Source: CAZTAR01 sp043813895 (GTDB lineage: Bacteria; Planctomycetota; Phycisphaerae; UBA1845; UTPLA1). From it: DNA of 9,772 nt. Shown here piece after piece: positions 1-5,589 of the stretch; positions within the stretch are counted from its first letter, which is position 1; the number at the start of each line of letters is the position of its first letter. The position numbers and the translations under genes are program-made. The stretch spans positions 1 to 9,772 of the forward strand of contig JBDRKQ010000111.1 in NCBI GenBank assembly GCA_043813895.1. The letters are read 5' to 3'. The notes below the pieces were generated by a model. That model was not told where the DNA came from. It did not search any database and saw only the letters and a program-made list of their open reading frames with translations.

Positions 1-157
1 AACTTGGCAAGACGACGTTATGGCATTTCACGTTTGTCCGTGGCGCCGGTGGTTTTCACGGTCAAGAACGGCGTTTCCGAACCGCTGTTTTCCCCTTCAC
101 CACGGGCTACCGACCGCTTGCTGACGCGCGGCTCTGTTCAGTTGAGCAGTCGAGTAG

Positions 158-177
158 GTCGGGTCCGCAGACCCGAC
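158..177. repeat. Perfect palindrome, GGGTC hairpin family, copy 1
   Basis: GTCGGGTC and GACCCGAC form an 8-bp perfect stem around the loop CGCA. A related hairpin lies 25 bases further on. The pair resembles short palindromic repeats scattered between genes in many bacterial genomes, but genome-wide copy number cannot be judged here. It lies just past the point where recognisable Avd homology ends on the minus strand. Confidence 0.6.
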
Positions 178-202
178 AATTCAGGAACACGTCACAGGCC
201 TT

Positions 203-230
203 TGTGTCGGGTCTGATGACCCAACCCACA
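203..230. repeat. Imperfect palindrome, GGGTC hairpin family, copy 2
   Basis: An inner stem GGGTC/GACCC around a TGAT loop is flanked by an outer TGTG/CACA stem, with a small interior mismatch between them. The core GTCGGGTC...GACCC matches the palindrome at 158-177, so the two are probably diverged copies of one element. Apart from these hairpins, positions 1-271 show no convincing gene on either strand: no template repeat resembling the variable regions at 602-720 and 1661-1779, and no recognisable reverse transcriptase fragment. Confidence 0.5.
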
Positions 231-271
231 CGACTCGTGCGAATGGGAGGGCCCTCACTGTTGGGCGCTAA

Positions 272-454
272 CCACTTGCTCACGGCGGTGGCAAGCAGAG
301 CCGCGATCAAGTGTTCCGCCAGACGCCACCCGAAGGTGAAGCGATGGTTCTTCGGGAAGCTGTCCACACGGTCCAGCACCCACTTGGCCAAATCGTGCCA
401 CTTGACCAACAGAATCGGCGGTTCTTGACCGCGTTAAGCCCTGCGCTGGGTCAT
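272..454 (-). pseudogene. avd: Avd-like four-helix-bundle protein remnant (DGR accessory), broken
   Basis: Read on the minus strand, an ATG at 452-454 with AGGAG just upstream opens MTQRRA. An in-frame TAA (434-436) follows, and then the same frame continues RGQEPPILLVKWHDLAKW and VLDRVDSFPKNHRFTFGWRL. The pattern P-x-L-V-K-W-x-D-L-x-K-W-L-L-x-x-V-x-x-F-P-[KR]-x-x-R-F-[TV]-x-G-x-R-L is the first-helix signature of bAvd/23S rRNA-IVP-type four-helix-bundle proteins, which in DGRs help the reverse transcriptase. Family members are usually about 110-130 residues. Here homology fades after roughly 55 codons, and the frame then runs into palindromic repeat DNA without helices 2-4. The early stop plus the missing three quarters make a working product very unlikely. 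A TTG at 407-409 is open downstream but has no ribosome-binding site. It lies on the same strand as the lectin-like gene and follows it, the usual DGR order. Confidence 0.6.
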
Positions 455-519
455 TCTCCTAAATTCGATCTTTGCTTCGCTCGGATAAAGGAAAAAGGAG
501 ATAACAGAGGGTAACCTTC

Positions 520-592
520 TTACCTTCTTCTCCTACCGAAAACCAGTACGCCTCCGAAGCCCAACAGCGCTACCCAAGCGTGCTCAGGGAAC
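520..592 (-). other. Out-of-frame PEP-CTERM-like sorting signal of the SUMF1-domain gene
   Basis: The 727-residue reading frame ends GTT CCC TGA (V-P-stop). One base forward, the DNA reads P-E-H-A-W-V-A-L-L-G-F-G-G-V-L-V-F-G followed by four Arg and TAA (520-522). This is a PEP-CTERM layout: PE-type motif, about 15 hydrophobic residues, terminal Arg cluster. Such tails direct secreted proteins to exosortase for cleavage and surface sorting. Dropping one C from the CCC run, or a +1 slip of tRNA-Pro from CCC to CCT, gives a continuous product of 748 residues. The signal is therefore either lost by an indel, missed through a sequence error, or reached by frameshifting. The sequence alone does not decide between these. 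Confidence 0.7.
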
Positions 593-2767
593 TTCGGCGA
601 CACGGAACCCCCCGAAGTACTTTTCGTTCGGTGGGTAGTCATCGGCGCGAATCGCCGCGTGCAGGTTGTTGCCGTCGCCGATGAAGGAACCGCCACGCAC
701 CCCGCGATAATAACCGATGACAGCCTCGTTCCACTCCCACACGTTCCCGCCTTGATCGAACGTGCCGTAGGGGCTGTCGGAGTTCTCCCATTCGCCAACT
801 GCCGTGCGGTAGTACGGGCTACCGATCCCGTCCGGGTCGCCATCACCGTCATACGTCGCGTAGTTGCCGGGGTCCGTTCCGCCTTCCGTGAAGACATCGC
901 CCGTTCCGCTGAGATTGCCGCTGTTGTTGACGTAGCCCGGCACACTGTCGCTGCTCGTCGGGTAGTCGAAGTAGTTCCCCGTCACGCCGTCGTTCTTGTG
1001 ATACGCCGCCTTGTACCACTCGTCCTCCGACGGAATTACCCAGGTCGCGTCCGCCTCGCGTGTAATGGCCATTAGCTCGGGACTGGTTATCGCCCCGTCG
1101 AGGTAGTAAGACCCGTCTTCCGTCGTGGTCAGGTCCTGCGCACCCGTCGGCTGGCCATTGTGTAGCCAGTTGGCAAACCGGGCCGCGTCGCCCCACGAGA
1201 CGTAGTTCACAGGGCGGTCCGCCCAGTCGGCCTCCGTTCCACTGGGGCACCCGCTGAAGTCGTAGGTGTAGCTCCCGCTGGTGCCGTTCTGCGTGATCTG
1301 GCAACCGTAGAAACGGCCGTCCATGTTCTCGTTGTACAGCCCGTAGGTATCCGTCGCCGCCACGGCGTTGAGGAACTTGGTGTACTGACCAGCCGTCACC
1401 TCGAATTTGCCGATGTTGTACACGTAGTCCACCGCCCCGCAGATGCGGTCCGGACCGTATCCGCCGTAGCTCTCACCAGACCACTCGCCTGCGTTGCCCG
1501 GGTTGCCGACGGTGACAGTCTCGATCACCACACCGCAGTGATCGCAGTTGCCGTTAACGACGCAATCAACGAATAGAGGGATGTCCAGGCCGTCCACCGT
1601 TCCGTCGCAGTTCATGTCCCCTGGCGAAACCTGGGCCTGCGTACCGGAGACGTCGGCGACACGGAACCCGAGGGAGCTGATCTCGCCCAACGGGTAGTAG
1701 TAGTTGCGATACGCCGCGTGCAGGCTGTAGCCGGGATTGTGGAACGAAGCGCCACGCAGCCCGCGATACGAACCGCTGACAGCCTCGTTCCACTCCCACA
1801 CGTTGCCGCCCTGGTCGAACGTGCCATACGTGCTGGCAGAAGCCTCCCATTCGCCGACCTCCGTGCGATAGTACGGGCTGCCGATCCCGTCTATGCCGCC
1901 ATCTCCGTCAAAAGTCGCGTAGTTGCCGGGGTCGGTCCCACCTTCCGTGAACGTCGTGCCCGTCCCACTCAAGTTACCGCTGTCGTTGACATAGCCCGGC
2001 ACGCTGTCGCTGCTCGTCGGGTAGTCGAAGTAGTTCCCCGTCACGCCGTCGTTCTTGTGATACGCCGCCTTGTACCACTCGTCCTCCGACGGAATCACCC
2101 GGGTGGCGTCCGGCTCACGCGTAATCGCCAACAGCTCGGCCTCGCTCATCGCCCCGTCGAGGTAGTAAGACCCGTCTTCCGTCGTGGTCAGGTCCTGCGC
2201 ACCCGTCGGCTGGCCATTGTGTAGCCAGTTGGCAAACCGGGCCGCGTCGCCCCACGAGACGAAGTTCACCGGGCGGTCAGCCCAGTCGGCCTCCGTCCCA
2301 CTGGGGCGCCCGCTGAAATCGTAGGTGTAGTTGCCGTCACTCCCGTTCCGGGTGATCTGGCAGCCCCACGCATCGCTGTCCATGCTCGGGTTGTACAGCC
2401 CGTAAGTATCCGTGGCAGCCACGGCGTTGAGGAACTCAGCGTACTGACCGGCCGTCACCTCGTACTTACCGATGTTGTACGTGTAGCCCACCGCGCCGCA
2501 GATCCGGTCCGGGCCGTAGCCGCCGTAGCTCTCACCAGACCACTCGCCTGCGTTGCCCGGGTTGCCGACGGTGACAGTTTCGATCACCACACCACAGTGG
2601 TCGCAGTTGCCGTTGAGCACGCAATCGACGAACAGAGGGATATCAAGGCCATTCTCCTGTCCGTCGCAGTTCATGTCCCCCGGCGAAACCTGGGCCTGCG
2701 TACCGGAGACGCAGCCGAATACCACTACCACTTCCGCTACCGCTGCAATTGTCAGGTACTTGCGCAT
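584..2767 (-). CDS. Exported tandem SUMF1/FGE-type (C-type-lectin-like) protein with dockerin-like repeats; probable DGR target
   Basis: The start is ATG 2765-2767, with GGAGGA seven bases upstream. Residues 1-26 form a signal peptide (hydrophobic core IAAVAEVVVVFG, cleavage near TQAQ). Two units of 353 residues follow. Each has a dockerin-like segment (GDMNCDG..DGLDIPLFVDC) and then an FGE-sulfatase/SUMF1-type domain with YNIGK[YF]EVTAGQY, NWLHNGQPTG, IPSEDEWYKAAYHK, GGNVWEWNEAV near residues 320 and 673, RG[VL]RG[AG]SF and GFRVA. The Cys-R-x-x-x-R motif of true formylglycine-generating enzymes is replaced by LHAA-x-R, so binding rather than catalysis is likely. Residues of about 330-369 and 683-722 are hypervariable between units, as in C-type-lectin-fold DGR targets. 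A second copy of the signal-peptide tail (VSGTQAQ) sits near residue 373. A PEP-CTERM-like anchor lies one frame away after the stop. Ligand and function are unknown. Confidence 0.9.
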   Translation of the reverse strand: MRKYLTIAAVAEVVVVFGCVSGTQAQVSPGDMNCDGQENGLDIPLFVDCVLNGNCDHCGVVIETVTVGNPGNAGEWSGESYGGYGPDRICGAVGYTYNIGKYEVTAGQYAEFLNAVAATDTYGLYNPSMDSDAWGCQITRNGSDGNYTYDFSGRPSGTEADWADRPVNFVSWGDAARFANWLHNGQPTGAQDLTTTEDGSYYLDGAMSEAELLAITREPDATRVIPSEDEWYKAAYHKNDGVTGNYFDYPTSSDSVPGYVNDSGNLSGTGTTFTEGGTDPGNYATFDGDGGIDGIGSPYYRTEVGEWEASASTYGTFDQGGNVWEWNEAVSGSYRGLRGASFHNPGYSLHAAYRNYYYPLGEISSLGFRVADVSGTQAQVSPGDMNCDGTVDGLDIPLFVDCVVNGNCDHCGVVIETVTVGNPGNAGEWSGESYGGYGPDRICGAVDYVYNIGKFEVTAGQYTKFLNAVAATDTYGLYNENMDGRFYGCQITQNGTSGSYTYDFSGCPSGTEADWADRPVNYVSWGDAARFANWLHNGQPTGAQDLTTTEDGSYYLDGAITSPELMAITREADATWVIPSEDEWYKAAYHKNDGVTGNYFDYPTSSDSVPGYVNNSGNLSGTGDVFTEGGTDPGNYATYDGDGDPDGIGSPYYRTAVGEWENSDSPYGTFDQGGNVWEWNEAVIGYYRGVRGGSFIGDGNNLHAAIRADDYPPNEKYFGGFRVAEVP
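602..720 (-). other. Candidate DGR variable region, C-terminal unit (VR2)
   Basis: This block encodes the last 40 or so codons of unit 2, between conserved GGNVWEWNEAV and GFRVA. Compared codon by codon with the same block of unit 1, fourteen codons differ only at first and/or second positions (for example ATC/AGC, AAC/TAC, AAC/AGC, GCC/AAC, GAC/TAC, AAC/GGC, TAC/AGC), and ten of these end in C in both copies. Such pairs arise when AAC-type codons in a template repeat are mutated at A. The shared 3' block GGGTTCCGTGTCGCCGA could serve as the initiation-of-mutagenic-homing element. No template repeat is visible in the window, so the assignment is inferential. Confidence 0.5.
1610..1660 (-). 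other. Tandem-duplication junction with fossil signal-peptide tail
   Basis: The coding strand reads GTCGCCGAC and then GTCTCCGGTACGCAGGCCCA. The second part is identical to the signal-peptide end and start of the dockerin-like segment at 2668-2712, apart from one base. So the end of one FGE domain (FRVADV) is joined directly to the cleavage region of a second exported protein (VSGTQAQVSPGDMNCDG). This marks an in-frame head-to-tail duplication with a breakpoint at a Val codon, where the two parent sequences share only a few bases. Confidence 0.75.
1661..1779 (-). other. Candidate DGR variable region, internal unit (VR1)
   Basis: This is the equivalent of VR2 in the first unit, exactly 1059 bases away. 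It has the same flanks (GAACGAGGCTGTC on the 5' side, GGGTTCCGTGTCGCCGA on the 3' side) but different residues at the lectin-like ligand-facing positions: HNPGYS against IGDGNN, and NYYY against ADDY. Being internal, it would be an unusual target unless both copies were once served by the same template or unit 1 is a frozen older version created by duplication. Confidence 0.45.
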
Positions 2768-2774
2768 CTTCGTG

Positions 2775-2780
2775 TCCTCC
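2775..2780 (-). promoter_or_regulatory. Ribosome-binding site of the SUMF1-domain gene
   Basis: The coding strand reads GGAGGA, seven bases before ATG 2765-2767. It is a strong Shine-Dalgarno match and supports this start and the signal peptide. No convincing -10/-35 pair was found in 2781-3044. That stretch holds only a 6-bp hairpin (ACGCCC/GGGCGT, 2850-2868) in the presumed leader. Confidence 0.75.
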
Positions 2781-3050
2781 GGCGGTTAAAATCCAAATCG
2801 CCTGGGGCGACCTTGACCTTGTTCGTCCAACGGCGCTTGGCCCACACGCACGCCCAGTTTCCGGGCGTCCTTCTCTTCCCTGTTGCTGAACTCTCCGACG
2901 AAAGGGGCGCTTCCTCCACCGCCGTCAAGCGATGTCCTATATCGTACCAACTGTCCGCTGCGGGAACAAGCTCGAACGCGCTTCTCCCGAGCGGCGGGCA
3001 CACACGCAGCCACACGATCCAAGCCGTATCAAGCCCGCGGAACCGTGGCT

Positions 3051-3347
3051 GTGAAGGGATCAATCATCCCAGCAGAGCGAATCGAACGCGCCACCCTCCT
3101 GATTCGCAGCGAGAAGGCGATGCTCGACTCGGACATAGCGGCACTGTATCGCGTGGAGACCAAATCGCTTGTGCGCGCGATGAAGCGGAATGCTGACAGG
3201 TTCCAGCCGGACTTCATGTTTCAACTTACGGCGGAGGAGTCTGCAGACTTGAGGAGCCAAACTTGTACCTCATACTTGAAGTCACAAACTGGCACCTCAA
3301 GTCGGGGCGGGCGGAGCTGGACAGCGCGCCGCAAGTGTCGCGTGTGA
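3051..3347 (+). pseudogene. ORF6N-domain protein, C-terminally truncated
   Basis: From GTG 3051 (or GTG 3045) the frame reads KGSIIPAERIERATLLIRSE, then KAMLDSDIAALYRVETKSLV, KRNADRFQPDFMFQLTAEES and a degraded tail. This matches the ORF6N domain (I-E-x-A-x-L-L-I-R-x-x-K-V-M-L-D-x-D-L-A-x-L-Y-G-V-x-T-x-x-L, then R-F-P-x-D-F-M-F-Q-L-T), a DNA-binding-type domain found in phage and mobile-element proteins and in many bacterial genomes. Relatives usually continue SSRGGRR-YLPYAFTEQGV with a second half of about 90 residues. Here the frame leaves the family at SSRGGRS and stops after 98 residues. I found no continuation in other frames before the tRNA gene, so a deletion is likelier than a simple frameshift. 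No clear ribosome-binding site is present. Confidence 0.65.
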
Positions 3348-3382
3348 CAAGGGTAAGACATCAGAGGCGGGAGTTGTCAAAC

Positions 3383-3454
3383 AGCGGGCGACGAGACTCG
3401 AACTCGCAACGTCCAGCTTGGAAGGCTGGTGCTCTACCATTGAGCTACACCCGC
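3383..3454 (-). tRNA. tRNA-Gly, anticodon TCC
   Basis: On the minus strand a full 72-base cloverleaf can be folded. The acceptor stem is GCGGGTG/CGCCCGC with one G-T pair. The D arm is GCTC AATGGTA GAGC, the anticodon arm CCAGC CTTCCAA GCTGG (anticodon TCC), the variable loop ACGTT, the T arm GCGAG TTCGAGT CTCGT, and the discriminator base T. CCA is not encoded. It reads GGA (and probably GGG) glycine codons. Its 3' end faces the degraded ORF6N gene and the accessory region on the left. Confidence 0.95.
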
Positions 3455-3669
3455 GGGCTCGCCGGCCGTCGGGTCTCGAACGACGGGCGTGAGCGACCCA
3501 CTGTAAGGGCGTTTCTTCTCCGCTGCAACGGGTGGGAGGGTCGTGCAGGGCTTGAGGGGCCGGGGAGTCGTGGCGGCCACTGATGTGTTGACGGCGATCG
3601 AATTCAGACGCCGGCCGGCCCGAAGAAGAGACCTTCTCAGAACACGAAACATCCCTGTGACACCGCCAT

Positions 3670-3707
3670 CAAAGCCGGCAGGGCCACAGGCGGGACGCCT
3701 GTGCCAC
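3670..3707. repeat. Dispersed 38-base repeat with hairpin, copy 1
   Basis: The core CAAAGCCGG...CACAGGCGGGACGCCTGTGCCAC contains a perfect 8-bp stem, CACAGGCG/CGCCTGTG (3685-3703), with a GGA loop. It matches 33 of 38 bases with the copy at 5495-5532. Both copies lie between genes on the plus-strand side of purD and murD, as expected for a REP-like intergenic repeat. Confidence 0.65.
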
Positions 3708-3831
3708 GATTCGATTGTGGCCGAAGGCCTCGCCGGCACTGCTGATGCCAAAGACCCCCACAGATTCCCAAGAAACGTGTTACGCTGGCACCCAGAGTAG
3801 TACCCGCGTCACGTCAGTCGTATCAAGAAGA

Positions 3832-3856
3832 TCACGGGCGGGATGCCTGGGGTCCT
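3832..3856. repeat. Degenerate relative of the 38-base repeat
   Basis: TCACGGGCGGGATGCCTGGG resembles the hairpin part of the repeat (TCACAGGCGGGACGCC.GTG), with changes that weaken the stem. It is likely an eroded third copy, though chance similarity in GC-rich DNA cannot be excluded. Confidence 0.3.
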
Positions 3857-3975
3857 TCACAATCTTGGCGGGCGATGTCAAGTGCCCCTTCGCTGATCAG
3901 CAAGCCGCGTAGGTTAACAATTGTCGCCGTCGATCCCCCGATCCCTTGGTCCCTTTGGCTGCGGCCCTGCGCCTG

Positions 3976-4004
3976 TTTTCAGACGGCAGTCCGCAGCGTA
4001 GAAT
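3976..4004 (+). promoter_or_regulatory. Candidate sigma70-type promoter for purD
   Basis: TTTTCA (3976-3981; 4 of 6 to TTGACA) and TAGAAT (3999-4004; 5 of 6 to TATAAT) are separated by exactly 17 bases, about 94 bases before the purD ATG. This is the best-spaced pair in the gene-free stretch. Planctomycete promoter consensus is not well fixed, so this is a suggestion only. Confidence 0.4.
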
Positions 4005-4097
4005 CGGTCTCGACCGTGGACTTGCTTGGGTCGCCCGGACCCACGAGCGAGTTGTCACCTCGGCGGATGGCCGCAGAGAGCAAGGTTCGAAAGGCTT

Positions 4098-5450
4098 ATG
4101 AAGATACTCGTAGTAGGCAGCGGCGGGCGAGAGCACGCACTGTGCTGGAAACTGGCGTCATCGCCGAGGGGCGTGAAGGTGTATTGCGCGCCAGGCAACG
4201 CGGGAACGGCGGAACTTGCTGAGAACGTTCCCATTCCCGCCGCCGACATCGACGGCCTTCTGGCGTTCGCAAAACGAGAAGCGATTGAGTTGACGGTGGT
4301 GGGTCCGGAGGATCCGCTGTGCGCGGGGATCGCGGACAGGTTCGAGGACGCGGGCTTGCGGGTCTTCGGGCCGTGCGCGGCCGCGGCGCGCCTCGAGGGA
4401 GACAAGTCTTATGCGAAGCAGTTGATGCGCGGGGCGGGCGTGCCAACTGCGGAGGCCAGGATCTTCGGGCCGACAAAGCAGGAGATTGTTCAGGCAGGGC
4501 AGCCGAGTCACGGTGAGGACGAGGCGACGTTCACGGCGTTTCAACGCGGTTATGACATGGCCAGAGAGTATGTGGTCACGCGTGACGAGGGCGTCGTCGT
4601 CAAGGCTTCGGGGCTGGCCGCCGGCAAGGGCGTATTCGTACATCCCGATCCGAGTGCCGCACTCCTGACACTGGAGAACCTGATGGTCAAGCGCAAGCTC
4701 GGCGTTGCCGGGGAGCGCGTGGTGATCGAGGAGCTCTTGACCGGACCCGAGGTCAGCATTTTGGCCCTCGTGGACGGTCAGACGATTTATGTTCTGGAGT
4801 CCGCCACGGACTACAAGCGCGTGGGCGAGGGCGATACCGGGCCGAACACAGGCGGGATGGGTTCATACAGCCCTTCCCACGTTTTGAGTGAGCCGGATTT
4901 GGCGATCGTCGAGAAGGATGTGCTCGTCCCCATCGTCGACGCGCTGCGCCGGGAGGGCGTTACGTATCGCGGCGCGTTGTACGCCGGGCTGATCATGACG
5001 GCCGGCGGACCGAAGGTCCTGGAGTTCAACTGCCGGTTCGGCGATCCCGAGACACAGCCAGTGCTGATGCGCCTGAAGAGCGATCTGGTCGACGCGTTAG
5101 AGGCAACGGTCGAGGGTCGGTTGAGCGAGATCAGCCTGGACTGGAATCCGCGCGCGGCGGTCTGCGTCGTCATGGCGTCAGGCGGATACCCGAATGCTTA
5201 CGAGAAGGGCAAGGTGATTTCAGGGCTCGCGGCGGCGTCCGGCAGGGAGGACATCGCGGTGTTCCACGCGGGCACCGCGCTCAGCGAGGGGGAAGTGGTG
5301 ACTTCCGGCGGCCGGGTCCTCGGCGTGACGGCCCTGGGCGACTCAGTCGAGGCAGCCCGACAGTGCGCGTACGAGGCGGTGAAAAAGATTTCCTTTGACA
5401 CGTCATACGTGCGAGGCGATATCGCCGCCGGCGTGGCTGCTCGTTGTTGA
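4098..5450 (+). CDS. purD: Phosphoribosylamine-glycine ligase (GAR synthetase)
   Basis: This enzyme joins 5-phosphoribosylamine and glycine using ATP, the second step of IMP synthesis, in the cytoplasm. ATG 4098 gives the family N-terminus MKILVVGSGGREHALCWKL. The N-domain includes VVGPEDPLCAGIADRFE. The ATP-grasp domain begins near residue 102 (DKSYAKQLMRGAGVPTA) and carries VVVKASGLAAGKGV (166-179), the loop GEGDTGPNTGGMGSYSP (from 243) and the metal-binding E-F-N-x-R-F-G-D-P-E-T-Q (from 309). The C-domain has ASGGYPNAYEKG and FHAGTAL. At 450 residues it is slightly longer than the usual 420-430, because of about 20 extra residues after residue 120 (KQEIVQAGQPSHGEDEAT). All key motifs are present. 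Only a weak AAAGG precedes the start. murD follows after 139 bases, so co-transcription is possible but not evident. Confidence 0.97.
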   Translation: MKILVVGSGGREHALCWKLASSPRGVKVYCAPGNAGTAELAENVPIPAADIDGLLAFAKREAIELTVVGPEDPLCAGIADRFEDAGLRVFGPCAAAARLEGDKSYAKQLMRGAGVPTAEARIFGPTKQEIVQAGQPSHGEDEATFTAFQRGYDMAREYVVTRDEGVVVKASGLAAGKGVFVHPDPSAALLTLENLMVKRKLGVAGERVVIEELLTGPEVSILALVDGQTIYVLESATDYKRVGEGDTGPNTGGMGSYSPSHVLSEPDLAIVEKDVLVPIVDALRREGVTYRGALYAGLIMTAGGPKVLEFNCRFGDPETQPVLMRLKSDLVDALEATVEGRLSEISLDWNPRAAVCVVMASGGYPNAYEKGKVISGLAAASGREDIAVFHAGTALSEGEVVTSGGRVLGVTALGDSVEAARQCAYEAVKKISFDTSYVRGDIAAGVAARC

Positions 5451-5494
5451 GGTTCGATTCACCGGGAGCAAAAACCGAATCGTGGCGCCGGTGC

Positions 5495-5532
5495 CAAAGC
5501 CGGTGGGATCACAGGCGGGACGCCCGTGCCAC
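5495..5532. repeat. Dispersed 38-base repeat with hairpin, copy 2
   Basis: CAAAGCCGGTGGGATCACAG followed by GCGGGACGCCCGTGCCAC matches copy 1 at 3670-3707 except at five bases. One change (CCTG to CCCG) breaks one pair in the stem, so copy 1 is closer to a perfect hairpin. It sits in the purD-murD gap and does not overlap either gene when murD starts at 5590. Confidence 0.65.
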
Positions 5533-5589
5533 AGGGCTCTATGCAAGTGGAGAAGAGTCTCAACATTGGTAATAACGCGGGATCAGGCT

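Larger units (their letters stand above)
3455..4097. other. Gene-free stretch between tRNA-Gly and purD
   Basis: No reading frame here looks like a protein family on either strand. The contents that can be supported are one clear copy of a dispersed palindromic repeat (3670-3707), a degenerate related segment (3832-3856) and a promoter-like pair upstream of purD (3976-4004). The tRNA promoter should lie near 3455-3520 on the minus strand, but I see no clear consensus there. Confidence 0.5.

Noticed and set aside
1..271. Possible DGR template repeat or reverse transcriptase next to the avd remnant
   Set aside because: No stretch resembles the variable blocks at 602-720 or 1661-1779 on either strand, and no reverse transcriptase motif can be read. 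Only palindromes are visible.
584..2767. Catalytically active formylglycine-generating enzyme (sulfatase activator)
   Set aside because: The active-site Cys-R-x-x-x-R region of true FGEs is replaced by LHAA-x-R in both units, and the variable blocks sit in that region. A binding role fits better.
2704..2767. Lipoprotein signal at FGC in the leader
   Set aside because: V-F-G-C is a poor lipobox (Phe at -2), and a normal cleavage site near TQAQ follows. The PEP-CTERM-like tail also argues for an ordinary exported precursor.
2883..3050. N-terminal extension of the ORF6N gene from the upstream ATG at 2883
   Set aside because: The extra 56 residues are Pro/Arg-rich and unlike the family, which normally begins shortly before IIP-x-E-R-I-E.
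3383..3454. Attachment site with a duplicate of the tRNA 3' end in the accessory region
   Set aside because: I searched 1-3382 by eye for a copy of the tRNA 3' segment and found none. No integrase gene is present.
4026..4097. Earlier ATG for purD at 4026
   Set aside because: It adds 24 residues (MGRPDPRASC...) ahead of the canonical MKILVVGSGGREHAL start, with no ribosome-binding site and no family support.
5395..5589. Longer murD beginning inside the purD 3' end
   Set aside because: The added 65 residues cross the 38-base repeat and do not match MurD. The Rossmann domain starts right after ATG 5590.
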